From: Actinacidiphila sp. DG2A-62
GTDB taxonomy: Bacteria > Actinomycetota > Actinomycetes > Streptomycetales > Streptomycetaceae
Assembly: GCF_035825295.1 (NCBI RefSeq)
Contig: NZ_JAYMGI010000002.1
Location: forward strand, 3,663,001 to 3,727,000
Direction: 5' to 3'
DNA: 64,000 nt
This document shows, piece by piece, positions 50,480-59,655 of this stretch (position 1 is the first letter of the stretch; every line of letters starts with the position of its first letter). Under the pieces are notes generated by a model, which saw only the letters and a list, made by a program, of their open reading frames with translations, was not told the origin of the DNA and made no database searches. The translations under genes and the position numbers were made by a program.

Positions 50480-50785
50480 TCAGGGGGCCACGGCGTGCGC
50501 GTGGACGGTGACGCCCTGGGCGGCGACGCCGGGGCCGAGGACGCTGATCCCCAGCACCGTGACCCCGGTGGTCACCAGCACCTCGAACGTGGTCGAGGCC
50601 GCGGTGTTGGAGATGATCCGGGCGGTGCGCACGCCGACCGAGGCGGCCTCGATCGCGTGCGTCACCACAGGGGGCGCGGCGAACGCCCCCACGGGCCAAA
50701 TGAGGGTCACGCGGCCGCCTGAGTCGGTCACGCCGGTGGCCCGCTCGACGCGCTGCGGCGCCTCGTAGTCCCCGGCCGTGCCCAT
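50480..50785 (-). CDS. Small beta-rich tip protein
   Basis: ATG 50785 overlaps the preceding stop (TGATG). The 101-residue protein (GGRVTLIWPVGAFAAPPVVT ... GVTVHAHAVAP) has the same strand pattern as the end of the 32729-33124 product and resembles H-type-lectin-like domains. Probably a small virion tip or receptor-binding component. Confidence 0.55.
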   Translation of the reverse strand: MGTAGDYEAPQRVERATGVTDSGGRVTLIWPVGAFAAPPVVTHAIEAASVGVRTARIISNTAASTTFEVLVTTGVTVLGISVLGPGVAAQGVTVHAHAVAP

Positions 50786-51243
50786 CAGATCTCGCGCGTG
50801 GAACTGACGAGGAAGTCCGACCCGGCAACTCCGGTGAACACGAAGGCGTCCTGTAGCGACTCCCCGCTCTTGCCTCCCGTGTCCACGCCCCACGTCAGCG
50901 ACGTGCCCGCCACGACCGCCACGGCCGCGCCTGCGCCGATCGCGACGGTCGGACTGCCGCCGTAGACGACGAGGGTCACCGACCGGGCGCCGGCCGGGAT
51001 CGTCACGTTGCCCGCACCGGTCTGCCGCTGGAGCGTGGAGTCGATCAGCGGGGCCGTCGGCGCCGAGCACCGCTGGACGGTTCCCACCGCGGCGTACGGG
51101 GTCCCGTCCAGGGTCGTGTCGATGTGGCCGAGGGTGCCGGTGTCGTCCAGGACGTACCGGCGAAGGAAAGCTCCCGCCGAATCGCACAGGATCTCGTACT
51201 CCAGGTCCGGTCTACCGGCGACGCTTCCGCTTGTTCCCGCCAT
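50785..51243 (-). CDS. Small protein with one LCD-type module and a shared C-terminal domain
   Basis: ATG 51243 lies inside the preceding gene. The 152-residue protein has one copy of the module found many times in the giant protein (LEYEILCDSAGAFLRRYVLD, LDGTPYAAVGTVQRC). Its C-terminal domain (ARSVTLVVYGGSPTVAIGAG ... FLVSST) matches the end of the giant protein (SVTLIVHSGTALATLSSGTD). It is effectively a minimal version of it. Confidence 0.65.
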   Translation of the reverse strand: MAGTSGSVAGRPDLEYEILCDSAGAFLRRYVLDDTGTLGHIDTTLDGTPYAAVGTVQRCSAPTAPLIDSTLQRQTGAGNVTIPAGARSVTLVVYGGSPTVAIGAGAAVAVVAGTSLTWGVDTGGKSGESLQDAFVFTGVAGSDFLVSSTREI

Positions 51244-51448
51244 CGGTGTCCGCCTCCTGCGTCTGCTCGTCGCTCACCTGTGGTACCCCGAGGGCCGGGG
51301 CTGCCTCGGCGGCTGCCGCCACGGCCTGGTCGTGCTCCTGGGCGGTGATCTTTTCGTGCCCGGCGTCCGCGAGGACCTGGGCGCCGTCGTCGGTGAGGTT
51401 GCCGTACTGCGCCACCCCATGCAGGGTCCGGAAATAGCGCATGCTCAT
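51212..51448 (-). CDS. Small phage protein
   Basis: ATG 51448 follows GAAGGGG. The 78-residue protein (MSMRYFRTLHGVAQYGNLTDDG ... KRKRRR) is helical and charged with a basic tail. Its end overlaps the next gene by 32 bases. No family is recognised. Confidence 0.6.
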   Translation of the reverse strand: MSMRYFRTLHGVAQYGNLTDDGAQVLADAGHEKITAQEHDQAVAAAAEAAPALGVPQVSDEQTQEADTDGGNKRKRRR

Positions 51449-51464
51449 CGCTGTCTGCCCCTTC

Positions 51465-52217
51465 TCAGTCGGAGATCTTGTTGAAGGCGACGGAGACGTT
51501 GGAGGCCAGCCCGTCGCCGACGGCATAGGTGCCGTTGAACTGGGCCCAGGCCTGGACTCTTTGCCCGGCGGTGAGCTGCATGCGGTAGGTGAACGTGACC
51601 GAGCCGTTCTGGCTGTTGCCCATGTACGCCGGAGAGGCGTCGGCATCTTGGAGGGTGAAGACGTTCGTCATGACGACGCCCGTCTTGAGCCGGGTGCCGT
51701 CCACGCCTACGGCACCGACGATGGTGTAGTCGGCGGTGGCGCGGGGGTAGGCGATGCCCGCGTAGCCGTCCACGTACGCCTCGATCAGGTACACGCCGTC
51801 TTCGGGGACCACGAGCTCCTGCCCGAGGTTCCACACCCCCATGCCGCCACTGATGACGGTCTGGGCGCCGCCCTGTGCCCACGGCGGGGACAGGCGCGCC
51901 CCCACGTTGAACGTGCCGGCCGGGGACTCTGTCACGTCCACGTCCACGGACCGGGCGGAGCCGACCGGGGTCGGGGTGCCGCCGGTGACGGGCGCCACGG
52001 TCGTGTCCGTCGGCGTCGGCACGAACAGGTTGCCGTCCGTTCCGATGCCGAGCTGGTTCCCCGCGTCGGCCGACACCTTGACGGCGGCGGTGAGCGGTGC
52101 CGCCGTGCTGCCGTCGCCTTCCAGGTCCACAGTGGGACTGTCCGCCGTGGTGATGGAGGTGAGGCCACCGCTCCCTCCGGTGCTGCTCCCGCCGCAGCAC
52201 CACGCCTTTCCGGCCAT
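51465..52217 (-). CDS. Fibre/adhesin with C1q/TNF-like C-terminal domain
   Basis: ATG 52217 follows AAGGAG. The 250-residue protein starts MAGKAWCCGGSSTGG, has one SADAGNQLGIGTDGNLFVP shaft module, then a jelly-roll C-terminal domain (VPEDGVYLIEAYVDGYAG, GSVTFTYRMQLTAGQRVQAWAQF) in the style of C1q/TNF-like trimer tips. It is probably a receptor-binding fibre. Confidence 0.7.
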   Translation of the reverse strand: MAGKAWCCGGSSTGGSGGLTSITTADSPTVDLEGDGSTAAPLTAAVKVSADAGNQLGIGTDGNLFVPTPTDTTVAPVTGGTPTPVGSARSVDVDVTESPAGTFNVGARLSPPWAQGGAQTVISGGMGVWNLGQELVVPEDGVYLIEAYVDGYAGIAYPRATADYTIVGAVGVDGTRLKTGVVMTNVFTLQDADASPAYMGNSQNGSVTFTYRMQLTAGQRVQAWAQFNGTYAVGDGLASNVSVAFNKISD

Positions 52218-52243
52218 GCCGTACTCCTTCGCTTGATAAGGGC

Positions 52244-52263
52244 GGGGCCGGCCGTCCGGCCCC
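52244..52263 (-). terminator. Short hairpin between the giant protein gene and the C1q-like fibre gene
   Basis: GGGGCCGG and CCGGCCCC form a perfect 8-bp stem with loop CCGT, just after the stop at 52277. No T-tract. Confidence 0.45.
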
Positions 52264-52276
52264 CGGTGGAGGGTGG

Positions 52277-55200
52277 TTATGCCGTGTAGGTCCACAGCAG
52301 CAGGTAAGAGGTGCCGGCGTCGGCGCCCTCGAACGCGGCCGCGTCCATCAGGCCGTCACCGCCGGTGGACCATGTTCCGGAGACCCCGGCCGGGAACGGC
52401 ACATCGGTCCCGGAGCTGAGCGTGGCGAGTGCGGTGCCGCTGTGGACGATCAGGGTCACGGACTGGAGGCCGGGGAACTCGGCGACAAGGTCCTGCGGGG
52501 CCGTGCCCGTGACCGAGCGGGCGCCCGTCAGGGTCTTGGTGGCCCCGGGCCCGGAGGAGTCGCCGGGGCAGTCCATCGGCGCGGCCGGGGTGATCGGCTG
52601 GTCGAAGTCGCCGTCCTGCCATGTGCCGAGGAGCAGCGGCGCGTCGTCGGGGTCGGTGGTGTCGACGGACCACAGCTCGACGTACCGGGTCTCGGCGGTG
52701 CCGTCGTCGTCCTCGTCGGAGCAGCCGCACCGCTCCACGAGTTGCCGGCCGCTGGACGCCGCGTTACTGGGGCAGACGGTGACGCTGCCCCCGGCCGGGA
52801 TGGTGGCCGGGTCTCCGGTGACCGCGTCGACCAGGCGCGGCGCCCCGGTCGCGACTCCCGCCGTGTCGTAGACCTGCTCGGCGCGCACGTGCTGCGCGAC
52901 CGCGCCGGTGCTGTCGAGGATGCACAGGGGCCAGGTCTCGACGTCGAACCCTGCGTCGCCGCCGGTGCCGCCGGGGCACGGAACGATGGTGGAGGTCGCC
53001 GGGATGCCCGTCTGGGGGTTGCCGTCTCCGTCGAGGTAGGTGACCGTGCCGTCCGTGCAGGTGGTGCGGAGCCACTGCTCATAGGCGGTCGCGTCGACGT
53101 CATACGTCGCCACCAGGTGCATCATCACGCCCGCGGCGCCGCTGCCGAACACCGTTTCACGGACGTGGACGTACAGGGTGTTCGTGCCCGCCTGCGCCCC
53201 GGGCACGGCGGCCGGGCCGAAGGTATAGGGCGCCTGGGCGTGGTTGCGGTTGACGGCCTGCCAGTCGCCGTTGTTGAGCCGCCATTCCACGGCGACCTGG
53301 TCGGCGTTGAGGACGGTGGAGCTGATCTTGATGGTGGCGGGGTCCGCGAACGACGGCAGCTCGAAGGAGGCCCGCGCGTACCAGTCCGCGTTCGCCGCGG
53401 CGATGGTCGGTCCCTCGCCGGGCAGGCCGGTGTTGGCGACTCCGCGGTCAGGGTGCGGCGCCACCCAGTGCGCCGTACCGCCCGACGTCCCCGGGTCGGC
53501 CACGGTCCACCCCGGGTAGACGCCGACCTGGTACATGTCGAACCAGGGGCCGGCGAGGCCGCCGGAGGACCACTTCCACACCTGATCGACCGTGCCGTCC
53601 GTGCGGTTGTCCGCGTTGCTGATGAACTCCACGACCCCGGAGGGGCGTACGCACAGGGGGGTGCTCGTGCAGTCCACGGGGCGGCACTGGCCCACGGTGC
53701 CGGCCGGGTCCGGGACGTAGTCGGCACCGTCGAGCGTGTAGTCGCTGTACCCGGTGATGACGCCGGTGGCGTCGCGGCGGTAGTCCCGTACGAACTCCGT
53801 GACCGTGCCGTCCACGGCGGTGTGGCACAGGCTCACCGCCTCGGAGGTCGGGCAGCAGGCCGGCTCCTGCGGCGGGTCCACGGGCTGGCACTGGTCGACG
53901 GTCCCGGCCGGGAGGTAGGGGGTGACGCCGTCCAGGAGGGTGTTCGTCACGGTGGGCGTGCCGTCGCAGGAGCGGCAGATGTGCCGCAGGAACGGGCCGC
54001 CGGGCACGACCGACACCGCGCCCGCCCAGTAGGTGAAGAAGATCCCGCACCGGGCGACGCGGCTGTTCGGCGCGGGCGCCGTGGTGAAGGTGGTGACGGC
54101 GCTGGTGGTGCGGAAGCGGGCGCTGCCGATCACCTGCGGGTCCGTTGTGTAGGAGCACGGGTCGGCCGGGTCGCCGTCGGACGTGCGGGTGAGCACGCCG
54201 GTTGCCGGGTCGTAGGCGTACCCGGTCGGCAGCGAGACCGGCTCCAGGCCGGCGGGGAGCTGCGCGGTGTTGAGTGCCGGTTGCGTCGCGTTGTACGCGA
54301 CGTAGACGGAGAACTCCACGAACGAGGGCCGGGAGAACGTCCACTTCGTCGGCGTGGTCACGGCGAGGGGGAAGGAGGGCATGCCCCACCAGGAGCCGTC
54401 CGCGTTGGTCCTCTGTGGCGAATACGTGGCGTTGGTGGGGCTCGTGGACGTCCAGCTCACGCCGTTGGACAGGGTGCCCGAGGCGGCCGTCCCGGTGATC
54501 CGCACGGGCGCCGCAGTGGGCACGTCGCACAGGAGCAGCGTCTCGCAGTCCAGACACTCGGGCGCCGCCAGGGCCGGGGGCTCGGGGCAGCTTCCCTCCG
54601 TGCCGTTCACGTCGTAGAGGGTGACGCCGTCCAGGGTGGTGTCGGTCCTGACCAGCGTGCCGGTGGCGTCCCGGCACAAGGTGCGCAGGAACGGGGTGAT
54701 GCGGTCTGCGGTGACGGTGATCTGCCCGTACTGGCTGCTCTGCCCGGACGGCTGCGTGCCGACTACGACCGGCGCGGTCATGGTCTGCGCGGTCTGTGCC
54801 TCGATACGGAACGTTGACTGCCCGGCCTGCGTCGCCGAGGCGGTCGGGGAGATCGTGCGGGTGGCCGCGTCCCACGCGTGCTGGACAGTGTTGAGGCCGT
54901 CCAGGTACCAGCCCGCCGGGATGCGTAGGGGCGCGGCGGTCGGCCCGGAGAACCGCACGCTGTAGGTGATGGATACCGGCCGGTCAAAGTCGAACCGCTC
55001 GGGCGTGGTGGCGTTGTCGGCGCCGTACCAGCCGCCCGGGGCGGCCCCATCGGCACCTCGGCGCATCCACCGAACGCCGTTGGTGAGGTCCTGCCACGCC
55101 TCCGTAGGCACGCCGAACGAGGGGAGCACAGCCGGCACGTCCTGCTCGACGTCGCAGAGCTGCTGCGTCTCGCAGTCGGCGGTCTGGCAGACGCCGACGG

Positions 55201-58033
55201 TGCCGGTCGGGTCCGGGGTGTAGGGGGTGCCGTCGAGCAGGTAGTCCGAGTGCGCGGTGATGGTGCCGGTCTCGTCCCGGCGGTAGTCGCGGACGAACTG
55301 GGTGACCGTGCCGTCCGTGGCGGTGTGGCACAGGACCACGGCGTCCTGCTCGGGCTGGACGGTGCCGGTCGGGCACGTGGTGACGGTGACCCCGGCCGGA
55401 GGCATGTAGGTGGCGCCGGTGACGGCGTCGACCAGGCGCACGTCCGCGATGGCGCCGGTGTCGTCGTAGGTGTACTCCACGAGCACCAGGGCGACGACAT
55501 CACCGGCCGCGTCGACGGCGCAGAACGTGCCGGACACCTGGATCGAGCGGGAGTCGCCGCAGGCGACCGTGCCGACCGGGACTGCGCCGGCCGTGAACGC
55601 CCCGGTGGCGAGGTTCAGCCACCCCTCGGAGACGGTGGCGCCCGTGCAGTCGCGGGTGATCGTGACGGCGATCGGCGTGCCGTCCGCCAGGCACAGACCG
55701 ACCGAGGTGACCGGGGTGGTGGGTGAGGCGCAGTCCGCGTCACCCGGGCACGGGACGATCAACGCGTCAGCGACGACCTGCCCGGTGTTCGCGTCGCGGA
55801 CTGTCGGCATCCCGGTCACCGGGTCCAGCGTGACGAACCCGACCAGCGGGCCGTCTGCGGTGGCCGCAGGGCTCACCTGGACGGCGAAGCTCACCGTGCT
55901 GTCACCGGACATGGTGACGGCCGTGCCGTCCGTGAAGTCGAGCCGGTCGAAGGCGCCAGGGGTGTCCGTGACGATCGTCCCGGCGAATCCGGCCGTGGCG
56001 TGCCAGGTGAGGGTGTGAGGGCCGGCGGTCTGGGTGAGCTGGCCGCCCGCGTAGGTCAGCCCGGCCGCCGCGCCCTCCACGGTGGCGGTGACCTGCTGGC
56101 CGCCGCAGTCCAGCGTCAGCAGTGCTTCGTAGCCGGTGGTGACCAGGCCGATCTCACGCCATCCGATGTCGGGGCCTACTGTGCCCTCGGACGTGGGGAC
56201 CTTCGCGATGTTCGACAGGCGCATCGTGGCGACGCCGTCGACCGGGCTGCCGAGATCCGTCAGGCACGGCGTGGCGTAGTCGCCCGGTGCCGGGCGGCAG
56301 GCGTTCAACGGCCCGGTGAACAGCGTGTTCCCGTCCGCGTCGAGGAGCGTCAGCGTCGACGAGCCGATCCCGTCACGGTCGCCGATGGACCCGCCGAACG
56401 CGTTCCATAGGTTCACCCCCGTCACGTTGCTCGCGGGAGGCGTGATCGTGTAATCGAGGACCACGCCGGTGTCGCCCTGGAAGTCGTTGCAGTTGACGAC
56501 GCCCACGCTGGTCGCCGGGCCGCCGGCCTCACCGGTGTCGCCGTCCCAGGTGGAGGCCAGGCCGGACTGGCTGATGGGCCAGTTCTGCGGGTTGTCCGCC
56601 ACCGCGGCGCCCGTGATGGCTCCGCCCGTCAGGTCCGTCACCGTTACGGTGCCGCAGGTGACCGGTGGCGTGGAGGGCGCGGTGTAGCAGACCGGGGCTG
56701 GTCCGCTGGTCGCGCCGGGGCACGGCACGACCGCGGGCGCGGTCACCTCGGCGCCGGTTTCGATGTCCACGTACCGGACCGTCGTGTCGTCGCAGCCCGC
56801 GCAGCGCACCACGGCCGCCGTGCGCACCGTGCCGGTGCCGTCGTCGTAGCAGACATGGCCGAGGACGATCGGCGCGGCGACCTCCTCGGGCGCCCCGGCC
56901 GGGCAGTCGACCGGGTTGACCGGCTCGTACGGCATGGTGAAGTCGCCGTCCTGCCAGGTGCCGAGGAGCAGCGGCTCATCATCCGGATTGCCCGTGTTGA
57001 CGGACCACAGCTCGACGTACCGGACGATCACGCTGCCGTCGCCGTTGACGTCGTCGCAGGCGCAGCGCTCCACGATCTGACGGCCGCTCGCCGTCTCGCC
57101 GCTGGTGGGGCCGCACACGCCCACGGTGCCGGTCGACGTGTCGTAGGTGGTGACGCCGTCCAGGGTGGTGTCCGTGACCGTGGCGGTGCCGGTGCAGGTG
57201 CGGCAGATGTGGCGCAGAAAAGGCACCGGAACGGGGTGGACGTGAACGGCACCGAAGAACCAGGTTCCGAACTCCGCGCAGGGGGACGCAGTCGACCGCT
57301 CACCGAGGTACAGCAGGGTGAACGATTCCACGGGTCCCGCCAGACGGAACCGCGCCGATACGCCCTCTGTCGGATTCGTCAGACCGGCACAGTCCCCGGC
57401 ACGCGTGTCATCGACCGACACGATGCTCGTGGCCGGATCGTAGGAGTAGCCCGGAGGCAGGCTGATGGGTTCGGCCCCCGGCGGAAGCTGCGCACGGTTA
57501 CCGCCCACGGTGTCCTCGTACGCGGTCCACATCAGGAACACGGAGAACTCGACCGCAGCTGGCCGGTTGAACGTCCACGTGGTCGGCCCCACCGGCTGGT
57601 TCGGGAAGATGGCCGTCCTCCACCAGGCCCCGTCTTCGGTCGCGCGGTCGGACACGTCCGGAGCGTTCTGGCTGCCGGTCACCTGCCAGGCCACACCATT
57701 GGCGAGCGTGCCGCCCGAAACATCCAGGCCCTGAATGACCTCATCGCCACCCAGCGGCTGGTCACACAGCAGGACGGTCTCGCAGGAGCACTGCTCCGGC
57801 GGCGGGCACGGCTGGAGCGTGCCCTGCACGAGGTAGTCCGCGCCGGTGACCGGGTTCACGGTGCGAGTACCGACCCGTAGCCCGGTGCTGGTGTCGTAGA
57901 CGGCCTCCACGAGGGCCTGTGCGGCGACTGTGCCGTCCGCCAGCACGTCGCACAGCAGCGACCCCTCAACGTCCATACGCGCCGCGGCGGGTGCGCTGAG
58001 CACCACCGGGCTACCGCATCCGCATCCGCTCAC
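52277..58033 (-). CDS. Giant modular cysteine-rich phage surface protein
   Basis: GTG 58033 overlaps the preceding stop (GTGA) and follows AAGGAG. The 1,918-residue protein is built from about 14 related modules of 45-60 residues, each with LC-D-DGT, a middle such as FVRDYRRDETG or FLRHICR, then LDG-x-x-Y and GTVG-x-C. Larger all-beta inserts lie between them (for example WFFGAVHVHPVPVPFLRH and YARASFELPSF). It ends with a domain shared with the 50785-51243 product. It has very many cysteines. Position and style indicate an exposed virion protein, perhaps a long fibre or capsid decoration. No enzymatic motif is seen. Confidence 0.75.
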   Translation of the reverse strand: MSGCGCGSPVVLSAPAAARMDVEGSLLCDVLADGTVAAQALVEAVYDTSTGLRVGTRTVNPVTGADYLVQGTLQPCPPPEQCSCETVLLCDQPLGGDEVIQGLDVSGGTLANGVAWQVTGSQNAPDVSDRATEDGAWWRTAIFPNQPVGPTTWTFNRPAAVEFSVFLMWTAYEDTVGGNRAQLPPGAEPISLPPGYSYDPATSIVSVDDTRAGDCAGLTNPTEGVSARFRLAGPVESFTLLYLGERSTASPCAEFGTWFFGAVHVHPVPVPFLRHICRTCTGTATVTDTTLDGVTTYDTSTGTVGVCGPTSGETASGRQIVERCACDDVNGDGSVIVRYVELWSVNTGNPDDEPLLLGTWQDGDFTMPYEPVNPVDCPAGAPEEVAAPIVLGHVCYDDGTGTVRTAAVVRCAGCDDTTVRYVDIETGAEVTAPAVVPCPGATSGPAPVCYTAPSTPPVTCGTVTVTDLTGGAITGAAVADNPQNWPISQSGLASTWDGDTGEAGGPATSVGVVNCNDFQGDTGVVLDYTITPPASNVTGVNLWNAFGGSIGDRDGIGSSTLTLLDADGNTLFTGPLNACRPAPGDYATPCLTDLGSPVDGVATMRLSNIAKVPTSEGTVGPDIGWREIGLVTTGYEALLTLDCGGQQVTATVEGAAAGLTYAGGQLTQTAGPHTLTWHATAGFAGTIVTDTPGAFDRLDFTDGTAVTMSGDSTVSFAVQVSPAATADGPLVGFVTLDPVTGMPTVRDANTGQVVADALIVPCPGDADCASPTTPVTSVGLCLADGTPIAVTITRDCTGATVSEGWLNLATGAFTAGAVPVGTVACGDSRSIQVSGTFCAVDAAGDVVALVLVEYTYDDTGAIADVRLVDAVTGATYMPPAGVTVTTCPTGTVQPEQDAVVLCHTATDGTVTQFVRDYRRDETGTITAHSDYLLDGTPYTPDPTGTVGVCQTADCETQQLCDVEQDVPAVLPSFGVPTEAWQDLTNGVRWMRRGADGAAPGGWYGADNATTPERFDFDRPVSITYSVRFSGPTAAPLRIPAGWYLDGLNTVQHAWDAATRTISPTASATQAGQSTFRIEAQTAQTMTAPVVVGTQPSGQSSQYGQITVTADRITPFLRTLCRDATGTLVRTDTTLDGVTLYDVNGTEGSCPEPPALAAPECLDCETLLLCDVPTAAPVRITGTAASGTLSNGVSWTSTSPTNATYSPQRTNADGSWWGMPSFPLAVTTPTKWTFSRPSFVEFSVYVAYNATQPALNTAQLPAGLEPVSLPTGYAYDPATGVLTRTSDGDPADPCSYTTDPQVIGSARFRTTSAVTTFTTAPAPNSRVARCGIFFTYWAGAVSVVPGGPFLRHICRSCDGTPTVTNTLLDGVTPYLPAGTVDQCQPVDPPQEPACCPTSEAVSLCHTAVDGTVTEFVRDYRRDATGVITGYSDYTLDGADYVPDPAGTVGQCRPVDCTSTPLCVRPSGVVEFISNADNRTDGTVDQVWKWSSGGLAGPWFDMYQVGVYPGWTVADPGTSGGTAHWVAPHPDRGVANTGLPGEGPTIAAANADWYARASFELPSFADPATIKISSTVLNADQVAVEWRLNNGDWQAVNRNHAQAPYTFGPAAVPGAQAGTNTLYVHVRETVFGSGAAGVMMHLVATYDVDATAYEQWLRTTCTDGTVTYLDGDGNPQTGIPATSTIVPCPGGTGGDAGFDVETWPLCILDSTGAVAQHVRAEQVYDTAGVATGAPRLVDAVTGDPATIPAGGSVTVCPSNAASSGRQLVERCGCSDEDDDGTAETRYVELWSVDTTDPDDAPLLLGTWQDGDFDQPITPAAPMDCPGDSSGPGATKTLTGARSVTGTAPQDLVAEFPGLQSVTLIVHSGTALATLSSGTDVPFPAGVSGTWSTGGDGLMDAAAFEGADAGTSYLLLWTYTA

Positions 58034-59652
58034 AGCGTGATCTCCTTGGTGTACGTGACGGTCACGGTGCCGTCGACGGCGGTGATGACCAGCGGGCCGG
58101 TCAGGCGGGCGTGGACGTCGCGGGCGACCGTCCAGGCGGCCGTCTGGCCATCCGTCAGCGGGCTGGGGCCGTCCTGTGTGGTGATCGTTCCGCTGCCCCC
58201 GGAGGCGGCCACTGTGACCGCCTGGAGCGTCGGCACGGTCGCGCCGTCCCACGACTGGCCGGGGGCGAGGACGACGCGGCCGGCCTGGACGCCGAACACC
58301 GCGGGCGCCCCCAAGTCCTCGCCCGCGTCGCACGGCAGTGGCGACACGGGTACGTACGGGGCGGAGAAGTCCGGCAGGTACGTGCCGAGCGCGGTGAGGG
58401 TGCCGTCACAGCTCACCCCGACCAGCTCGACGTACGGCGTCTCGGGGCTGCCGTCAGCGTCGGTGTCGTCGCACTTGCACACGACCTCGACGGTCTGGGC
58501 CGGGCAGTCGGGTTCGGCCGGGCACAGCCGCACGGTGCCGGTCGGGTGGTAGCCGGCGCCGTCCAGCAGGTAGTCGGTGTGGCCGACGATCAGCGTGTTC
58601 TCGTCGCGCCGGAAGTCGCGGACGAACTGGTTGACCGTGCCGTCCGGCAAGACATCGCATAGCACGACCAGATCGGCGTCAGGTACGGCCTGGCCGGTCG
58701 GGCAGGTCCGCAGCTCGCCTTGCAGATGGTACGTCGTGCCGTCGCCCGGGTTGATCAGGCTGACGCTGGCGAGGGTGCCGTCCGCGCTGTAGGCGTACTG
58801 GACGAGGGCGAGGCCGAGGACGTTGCCGGTCGCGGGGTCGGTGTCGCACAAGATGCCCGCGAGCTCGAAGGCGCCGGGCGGGGAGCACGCCCCGGTGCCG
58901 GCCGGGGGCGCCCCGGTGGAATAGATGCCGGTGGCGAGGTCGAGCCAGCCGTCACGGGTCGTAGTGCCGTCGCACTGCCGGGAGACGACGACGGCGATCG
59001 GCGCGCCGCCCGCGAGGCACAACCCGACCAGGGCGAGAGGCGGCGTCGGGTCGCAGGTCGGGCAGGTGCCGACCGTCCCGGACACGACGTGCGGCGTCTG
59101 GCCGTCCAACGCCACGTCCACGTACGTCGCGGTCCCGGCGAGGAAGGAGTACCTGCGCAGGAACGGGCCCGAGGAGTCGCACAGCATCACCGTCTCGTCG
59201 TCCGGGCACCCGTAGGTGCACTCCACCGGCGACACGGGCACGTACGGCGTGGACGGGTCGTCCTGGTAGGTCAGCAGCAGCGTGGCGGTGCCGTCCGGGG
59301 CGAGACACCACAGCTCGGTGTACGTCGTATCCGCGGTGCCGTCGCCGGTGGTGTCGTCGCACCGCTGGCGACAGGTCGTCGCGGCGCACGGCGGCGTCGC
59401 CGTCTCGCACGGGGCGGCGTCGGCCGGCGGCGCCCCCGGGGTGTAGACGCCCGTGGTGGGGTCGATCCACCCGACTTGGACCGGATCGGCGGGGGCGGTC
59501 CCGCACGTGCCGCACGGGGACCGTACGACGACCAGGACCGTGCTGCCGTCCGCCCGGCACAGCGGCGTCGACGTGATGGACGGGGCGCAGGCGCAGTCAC
59601 CGGGAGTGCCGGTGCCGCCGTCCGGGCCGCAGGGCAAAGGCTCGACGGGCAC
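58030..59652 (-). CDS. Modular cysteine-rich phage protein, smaller relative of the giant protein
   Basis: GTG 59652 follows GGGAGGAATG. The 540-residue protein has several modules of the same kind (LCRADGSTVLVV, VMLCDSSGPFLRRYSF, VVLCDVLPDGTVNQFVRDFR, VVCKCDDTDADGSPETPY) and a C-terminal beta domain (LQAVTVAASGGSGTITTQD). Its stop overlaps the giant gene start, so the two are translationally coupled and probably form one structure. Confidence 0.7.
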   Translation of the reverse strand: MPVEPLPCGPDGGTGTPGDCACAPSITSTPLCRADGSTVLVVVRSPCGTCGTAPADPVQVGWIDPTTGVYTPGAPPADAAPCETATPPCAATTCRQRCDDTTGDGTADTTYTELWCLAPDGTATLLLTYQDDPSTPYVPVSPVECTYGCPDDETVMLCDSSGPFLRRYSFLAGTATYVDVALDGQTPHVVSGTVGTCPTCDPTPPLALVGLCLAGGAPIAVVVSRQCDGTTTRDGWLDLATGIYSTGAPPAGTGACSPPGAFELAGILCDTDPATGNVLGLALVQYAYSADGTLASVSLINPGDGTTYHLQGELRTCPTGQAVPDADLVVLCDVLPDGTVNQFVRDFRRDENTLIVGHTDYLLDGAGYHPTGTVRLCPAEPDCPAQTVEVVCKCDDTDADGSPETPYVELVGVSCDGTLTALGTYLPDFSAPYVPVSPLPCDAGEDLGAPAVFGVQAGRVVLAPGQSWDGATVPTLQAVTVAASGGSGTITTQDGPSPLTDGQTAAWTVARDVHARLTGPLVITAVDGTVTVTYTKEITL

Positions 59653-59655
59653 GGG

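Noticed and set aside
48455..59652. Repeated fibre modules as a diversity-generating retroelement target
   Set aside because: No reverse transcriptase and no template repeat with adenine-specific changes are in the window.
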